A stretch of 64,000 bases of DNA from Gyromitra esculenta (taxonomy: Eukaryota > Ascomycota > Pezizomycetes > Pezizales > Discinaceae): contig JBCAML010000006.1 of assembly GCA_038503075.1 (NCBI GenBank), positions 1,054,001-1,118,000 of the forward strand. Direction: 5' to 3'. Under the pieces are notes generated by a model that was not told where the DNA came from, did not search any database, and worked only from the letters and a program-made list of their open reading frames with translations. Position 1 is the first letter of the stretch, and the number at the start of each line of letters is the position of its first letter. Shown piece by piece: positions 58,817 through 64,000 of the stretch. The position numbers were made by a program, and so were the translations under genes.

Positions 58817-60171
58817 ATGTCAGACAGCGAGTCCGACGCCGGGGACTCAGTCATCAGCACCTCCGTCCTCCTAGGCTACGCTGAAGAACAACCTACAGAA
58901 GACCCAATAAGCCAGCTCGGTGGCCAACCAGTCTGTACTCTCTCTCCCTCTCCCTCATTCCCCTCTCTCTAAGCTGGCATTTTGCTAAAGTCTGAGGTTT
59001 TGAATCATAGAAATGGGTTCATCCAAGCTCACCGGCCGATTCCCGTCTTGCGAAATGCCAGAATTGTAACGAGCTCATGTCGATGCTACTTCAGCTCAAT
59101 GGAGACATTCCGGAGACCCCGCATGAAAGGGTCTTCTATGTATGGGCGTGTAGGAGGAAGGGATGCTGGAGGAAGAAGGGGACCGTAAGGGCTTTCCGGG
59201 GCGTGAAGTGTGCTAGTCACCCGAAGGAAGAAGAGGTACCTATTGCGAAAGAAGTGCCAAAGGAAGAAGTTAAAGAGGCGAAGGAACCTGTTAATGCCGG
59301 TGGATTCCTGTTTGGTGGCGCAGGAGCAGGGAAATCGACAGCTGGAGCAAACCCGTTCTCGACAGGAGGGCCAAATCCGTTTTCGTCAAATAATCCGTTT
59401 ACGTCTAATAATCCCTTCGCTACCGCTCCCGCTGCTGCACCTCCGAAGCCAAAGCCGGAAACAAAAACAGGGGCAATGACCAAATCATTTGCAGAAACCC
59501 TCAAGATTGGGGTTTCACCCCAGCCGCCTGCTAAAGAAGATCCACTGTTCTACGGTCCCGCCGAGCCGTGGCCTGATCCGCTGCCTCATGTATACCCGTC
59601 CTTCCACCTTGACGCCGAGCACGAACAGCTAGAGAGCCGAAAGCCAGAGCTTCCGCGGAATGTGCAGATTGTGGATAATGATGAATATAACGACCTACCA
59701 ATGGCGAATACCGACGCTGGAGAGTCGAATACAGATAAAACATTTCAGAAGTTTGCGGATAGGGTTTCACAGAATCCCGAACAGGTTCTACGGTGAGCGC
59801 AGTTCCATACATTTCATCAGTTTTTCAGTTCACCAAACGTTACTAGATACGAACGCCTTGGAGCTCCACTACTATACTCCAAAGACGATGATATCGGTAA
59901 GCTGTTGCTTGATAACAATGGCGATTTCACAACAAGAAAAATACCACCTTGTGGGAACTGCAGGAAACCCGGATCCAGAGTTTTTGAGTTTCAGCTCATG
60001 CCGTACGCAATTAGCATGCTCGAGAGGGATGAAATGGGTCTTGATGGCATGGAGTGGGGAACCATCATCGTAGCAACTTGTGTCTGTGTCCCAAAGGTGC
60101 TAGATGCCAACGGAGCTGGATACGTAGAGGAGTGGGTCGGAGTACAGTGGGAGTCGCTGAGAATGAAGTAG
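58817..60171 (+). CDS. TSR4: Tsr4/PDCD2-family ribosomal protein chaperone
   Basis: Three exons: 58817-58930, 59011-59792 and 59847-60171 (introns 80 and 54 nt). The product is 406 residues, as yeast Tsr4 (408). The N-terminal half has VLLGYAEEQ, a zinc-finger-like KCQNCNELMSMLLQLNGD and RVFYVWACRRKGCWRKKGTVRAFRG, typical of PDCD2 proteins. A low-complexity Asn/Pro/Phe linker (NPFSTGGPNPFSSNNPFT) follows. The C-terminal PDCD2_C domain shows RYERLGAPLLYS, PPCGNCRKPGSRVFEFQLMPY and WGTIIVATC. Tsr4 binds nascent uS5 (Rps2) and is needed for 40S assembly in the cytoplasm. It is convergent with SmD1. Confidence 0.93.
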
Positions 60172-60557
60172 TACGGGGCTTAGCTGACTAACTTGTGTCG
60201 GCATAATTAAAGAACACTAGCCCTATAATGCATGTATATTCGCATGTTGGTTTGCTAATATTAGTTTGTCGGCGCATTTCACACCCTCAATTATGACCCC
60301 GAAACCGTTAAAATAGTTCATTCTGTATCTGTACAACGCGAGAAGGAAAGAAGAAAAAAAATGCATTACTGAAGCTCCAATTTTGATACTTAACCTTTTA
60401 TCGAACAGGCTCATACTCCCCACTATCTCAATCCATAGCTCAGCGAAGCAGAAATGTAATTGGTTTTTTTTTTTTGTGCCTGGGGTATTTAGAGATTCCA
60501 TCCACCCACAGATATCTAAGAAACCCCATATTTTCGCGTAAAATCCTCGGAAAAGGT
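60172..60557. other. Convergent spacer between TSR4 and SmD1
   Basis: 386 bp of 3' sequence, including T runs. No further gene seen. Confidence 0.5.
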
Positions 60558-61197
60558 CTAGAATCCCCTACCACCACCCCGTCCCCTGCCACCACCTCTT
60601 CCACCACCACCGCCTCGTCCACCGCCGCCGCCCCTACCACCTCTCGGACCACCCCGCCCTCCACCTCCACCTCTTCCACCACCGGCCCCCTTATCAGTCT
60701 CTTTCCTAGCCTTGTTCTTCGGTTTCGGCGCATCGTCGATCAGGAGGGTATCGAGCGGCAGCGAGTCTGGCAGGATGAAGTAGCGGATGGTGGAACCGCG
60801 GACATTGATCGTATCCAGCGAGATCGGATCCCGGTTGCGGATCGTCATCTTAACCGTGCGGAGCGAGGTATTCATCTTCACGTCGACCGAGAGGATAGTA
60901 CCATGGAGAATTGTGCCTGCAGAACGTGTCAGCGGGTATTTGGGTCAGGAACTCGGGGGGGTGAATGATCAGTTTGGGGGGGGGGGGGTAAACCATTCTT
61001 AAGCTCGACTGTTACTGTCTCGTTCTGACATTTCATGAGAAACCTAAATGGATGGGAAAGGGCTCGGTCAGCTCGTGTGCTGGATGGATTGGATTGCTTG
61101 AGAGGAGAGAGAGAATGTTCTTCAGCCTCGTACGGGATGAGGAGGAGATGGGGCGCTCTGGGAAGAGAGACAGGAGAGCTTACCTGACGAGCTTCAT
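60558..61197 (-). CDS. SMD1: Small nuclear ribonucleoprotein Sm D1
   Basis: Three exons on the minus strand: 61197-61184 (14 nt), 61043-60994 and 60916-60558. The product is 140 residues. Sequence begins [22 protein letters not shown], giving Sm1, and continues [23 protein letters not shown]; Sm2 is [15 protein letters not shown]. The C-terminal tail is an RG/GGRGG-rich stretch, the usual target of arginine dimethylation that binds SMN-like factors. SmD1 is part of the heptameric ring of U1, U2, U4 and U5 snRNPs. The second intron starts GTTTACC and is followed at once by a run of 13 C (G13 on the plus strand near 60976-60988), unusual so close to a donor. Long plus-strand ORFs here are shadows of the glycine codons. 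Confidence 0.95.
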
Positions 61198-61371
61198 GGT
61201 GAATTAGTGTTTTTTTCGCGGATCTGAACCAGTGGTTGTGATGGTTCTGTATTGGGGGGAGAAGCGGTTGGGTTGAGTGCTGTTCGTTCGTTGTTGCTGC
61301 TTGCTAACGTGTTACCCGGTCGTGGGTGAGACCTGATAAGATCTCAAAAGCCCCCATGGTGAGAGTTGCTC
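61198..61371. promoter_or_regulatory. Upstream region of SmD1
   Basis: Short upstream spacer running directly into the left end of a transposon relic at 61372. The promoter of SmD1 must lie here, so the element sits 175 bp from its start codon. Confidence 0.4.
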
Positions 61372-61879
61372 TACCGTATAATCTCGGAAATAACGAACAG
61401 GGCCGGGCTGAGACAGCATAGAGAGCAAGGCCGTTGAGTGGCCAAACACATATATAGTTGAGATTGGAATATAAAAATCACAGATGTCAAAAGCCCGATT
61501 ACTATTACCACCACTATCAGTGAATCTAACCATGTATGAAAGGATTATAAGTTTCTAGTTAAATTTTCGCAGAGCAAGTGAGAGCTCTGTACAATAGTAA
61601 TGATTGGAATACTCTTGGGTTTTCTTGGACTATAGCTAATAAACTTTTTTTTTCCTAAGGTGCTGAAAGTTAAGTACAAGGTCAACAGGAATAGACGATA
61701 AAGGAATTGTGTTATTGCTTGAAATTGTGGATAGTTGTAATGTTCACAACACTACCAAGCGCTACAGATCTATGTATTTTCTTGTTGCTACATATGTGGT
61801 TTATTTTGGCCACTCAGCATTCTTGCTCTCTATGCTGTCTCAGCCCAGCCCCGTTCGTTATTTCCGAGATTATACGGTA
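61372..61879. mobile_element. TA-flanked MITE, family B, long copy (508 bp)
   Basis: Starts TACCGTATAATCTCGG and ends with its reverse complement CCGAGATTATACGGTA. The terminal inverted repeats are about 58 bp with few mismatches and continue, with gaps, to about 90 bp (GAGTGGCCAAA on both arms). TA lies at both ends. The inner TIR phrase GGGCTGAGACAGCA is shared with the 227-bp copy at 14522-14748. There is no transposase ORF, so it is non-autonomous. Boundaries here include the flanking TA on each side. Confidence 0.85.
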
Positions 61880-61932
61880 TGTAAATATCCAACAAGGTCA
61901 ACTATTTTCCTAGTCTTTGCTAAATACATGTA

Positions 61933-62396
61933 CAGACGAGTGAAAAAAGTGACGAAACAAGGGTCAATATACACCAAAACAAGCCAACTTTAGCTCAATT
62001 TACCTCCCACTAAAAGTTGTGGCAACAAAAAACTGAGTAGTGGGACACATCTAATAGCTCTGGAATTTAGATCCATGAACTTTCTGTACTCCCTCGAATT
62101 TTCTGTATTGAAATAGGAGCCTTTGACTTCATGAGGTTTAGTTATTTACCCAATTTTGGTGAGGAAAGGTATGATGCAACGGAAATCTATGGGTACTACA
62201 ACTTTAAAAAGTTCTAGCCTATGATCCTCTAAATAGAATAGCCCAGGAATTCACTTATAGAGAGTTCATGAGTGATGAAGTCACTGGTAGGCTAGTCATG
62301 TCACTTAGCTAATTTTAATAGTGAGGGTTTTGGTTGTGAAGTTGGCCGATTTTGGTGTGTTTTGGTCATTGTTTCCTCACTTTTTTCACTCGTCTG
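61933..62396. mobile_element. TA-flanked MITE, family D (464 bp)
   Basis: The left end is CAGACGAGTGAAAAAAGTGA and the right end is its reverse complement, with the arms alike for about 70 bp (shared GAAACAA, CACCAAAA, GGCCAACTT/AGCCAACTT). TA flanks both ends (61931-61932, 62397-62398). It contains no ORF of transposase type. It begins only 52 bp after the family B element, so two unrelated insertions lie side by side. Confidence 0.85.
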
Positions 62397-62398
62397 TA

Positions 62399-63720
62399 TA
62401 TGTCATTATAAGTTTGATTTAGCTGTACGAGTAAGATGATAATATTGAGTAAGGTTGACTCGTTAAATCGCCTATTTGAGTCCTTCCTCAAGTATACATG
62501 TAGTAGTTACTGCTAGAGAAAACTAACTACATGTAGTTAATACGGCGATTCTTACTAATTCCGAATCACTTCTTCTCCCGCATATGCAACCTTATTTTCT
62601 TTCTTCTATTCATCTTACCTCTTTGAATTGACTAAAGCTCGGTGGAAGATTACTGAAAAGGTTCCGAATACCGCTGAGATACATACTTAAGCCTGACGAA
62701 TAGCCCATCGCACCCGACCCCCCAATCATTAAAAAGGCAGCGAACTCAAAAGCACAGCCATGGACCCCCAGAGTAAATACATCCCACAACGCTAGATACT
62801 AAACCCCGCTACACGCAGCAGCGCAAAGAGAGAAAGAGACACGAAGTAAAAAAAAAAACTGACAAAGAAATATAAAAAAAAAGCCTACATAAACTCTTCT
62901 CCATCCTCTCGCATGCGGCTCGAAGGCGATGGGGAAGTAGCAGTTCTCCTGTTAATTCCGGTGGGCTTTTACCTGCTTCCTCCGAAAAGGCTATTTTTGA
63001 AAAAGGTGAAGGGAAAGATAGGAATAAAAAAAACGATATTTAAAACTCTCTCCCTCCCAAGAAAAGAACTTAAAGCCGAGTGAAGTAAGGCGGGGAATAA
63101 TAAAAGGAGGTCCTTAGAAGTGTTTGGGGTAGTTTTTATTCGGTCCCGATACCCCACCGAGATAGTGGGTAACAGGCCTCCCAGCCTTTCTGTAGGTGAG
63201 GGGTTGCACTAGGTCTATGGTTGCTTGCCGTATGCCCGATGGCAGCTGTAACACCCTAGGTAGTGTAGCGGTGTGACATGAGGAAAGGGAGAGATGATGG
63301 AAGGGGAGAGAGATGCTGTATTTTTGAAGGAACTGGCTTAGAAATTTCATCGAAGGCAACTTGGCGGATACGGCCTTACACCTATCCCACAGTTATCACA
63401 CCAGCAATTGTTGCCGTAGTAGTAGTTTGATGGACGATGCAATGTATGTATGTATGACTGTGATGAAGGATAGATAGAAGCTGAGTATATGCACGCAGAG
63501 ATTTCTGAGTTCAGAGCAGCGAACATCTCGGTTTTCTTGTTGCGTCATGGAAGATGACTCGATATATCGCAGCCTCCCTGCAACATCCTCAAGCAGTAAA
63601 CCACATATACCACTAATCGTGGCAAAGAGATGACTACCACCATTACAAGGCGAAAGAAAAAAAAAACTACACATATCAGTCCGCTCACCCCAGAATTCAT
63701 CCTCCAGCCCCCTCCTTCCC
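62399..63720. other. Spacer downstream of the ankyrin-repeat gene
   Basis: About 1.3 kb. AT-rich near the elements, with the presumed 3' UTR of the minus-strand ankyrin gene at the right. No other gene supported. Confidence 0.45.
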
Positions 63721-63999
63721 TCAATCCAACCTACTCCTCTCCTTATCGTACCTCCAGCTCAGGTATAGTCTAGACAGTTCATTCGATGTCGAAATCGTAG
63801 CCTCCTTAAACGGCGTGGAACCGTCCAAGTTACCGACATCGGCCCTCGCGCCAACCTCCAACAGCGCCCTAGAAGCCTCCACGAGCTCGTTTCTCGCCGC
63901 AAAATGCAGTGCTGTATCACCCTCGACATCCGCCACACTATAATCCGCCCCCTTCTCCAGCAGCATCTTTAAAACCTCACAGCCCCCCCTGGTAACCGT
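63721..63999 (-). CDS. Ankyrin-repeat protein, C-terminal fragment
   Basis: The open frame enters from the right edge and ends at a stop at 63721-63723; 92 residues are visible. It contains at least two ankyrin repeats: LKMLLEKGADYSVAD, then VEGDTALHFAARNELVEAS and RALLEVGARADVGNLDG, followed by STPFKEATIS and a short charged tail (YLSWRYDKERSRLD). The DG.T.LH.AA.. and LL..GA signatures are clear. Ankyrin repeats mediate protein binding; what the rest of the protein is cannot be seen. Confidence 0.85.
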   Translation of the reverse strand, partial: TVTRGGCEVLKMLLEKGADYSVADVEGDTALHFAARNELVEASRALLEVGARADVGNLDGSTPFKEATISTSNELSRLYLSWRYDKERSRLD

Positions 64000-64000
64000 G

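Noticed and set aside
60474..60968. Plus-strand ORF of 164 codons opposite SmD1
   Set aside because: Reverse frame of the RGG codons of SmD1 and its intron; Thr/Ser/Pro repeats with no homology.

Overview
The window is nuclear DNA of a filamentous ascomycete (Pezizomycotina). Evidence is gene content (TRA1, SPE3, CFD1, EMG1, DRS1, TSR4, LIN1, GPN2, VMA7, SmD1), short spliceosomal introns (mostly 48-80 nt) with CTRAY-type branch sites, and a fungal-type cytosolic GH31 alpha-xylosidase. The many introns and the AT-rich, transposon-relic-rich spacers would fit an early-diverging class such as Pezizomycetes, but that placement is only a guess. I rebuilt gene models by hand by joining exons at GT-AG sites. 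Nearly all joined lengths are multiples of three and match the usual family lengths.

Layout. 1-12.5 kb is accessory and metabolic: the 3' end of one GPI-anchored Ser/Thr-rich protein gene and a second complete one, a GH31 alpha-xylosidase flanked by two diverged copies of an unknown ~179-residue protein, and a five-exon sulfite oxidase. 12.5-20.8 kb is gene-poor and holds four of the TA-flanked inverted-repeat elements (MITE-like), a probable small retroposed insert and one degraded-looking ORF region. 20.8-32.9 kb is TRA1 (about 3,780 residues in about 13 exons). 33.4-44.7 kb carries a small membrane protein, EMG1, CFD1, SPE3, a URI/Bud27-like prefoldin and a small zinc deaminase, separated by a 2.4-kb spacer. 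45.5-49.8 kb has a DUF202 membrane protein and a proline-rich repeat protein of unknown function, both on the minus strand and both visible only after splicing. 51.4-61.2 kb is a dense housekeeping block: DRS1, LIN1/CD2BP2, GPN2, VMA7, TSR4 and SmD1. 61.3-62.4 kb has two adjacent inverted-repeat elements. The window ends in the C-terminus of an ankyrin-repeat protein.

The genes do not form one pathway. There is a loose theme of ribosome and RNA-polymerase biogenesis (EMG1, DRS1, TSR4; GPN2 and URI; CFD1 for cytosolic Fe-S assembly) and mRNA processing and transcription (TRA1, SmD1, LIN1), which is normal housekeeping content. I did not find a new defence-type or biosynthetic system. The parts most likely to be undescribed are the paralog pair around the alpha-xylosidase, the exon-repeat proline-rich protein, and the families of TA-flanked inverted-repeat elements.
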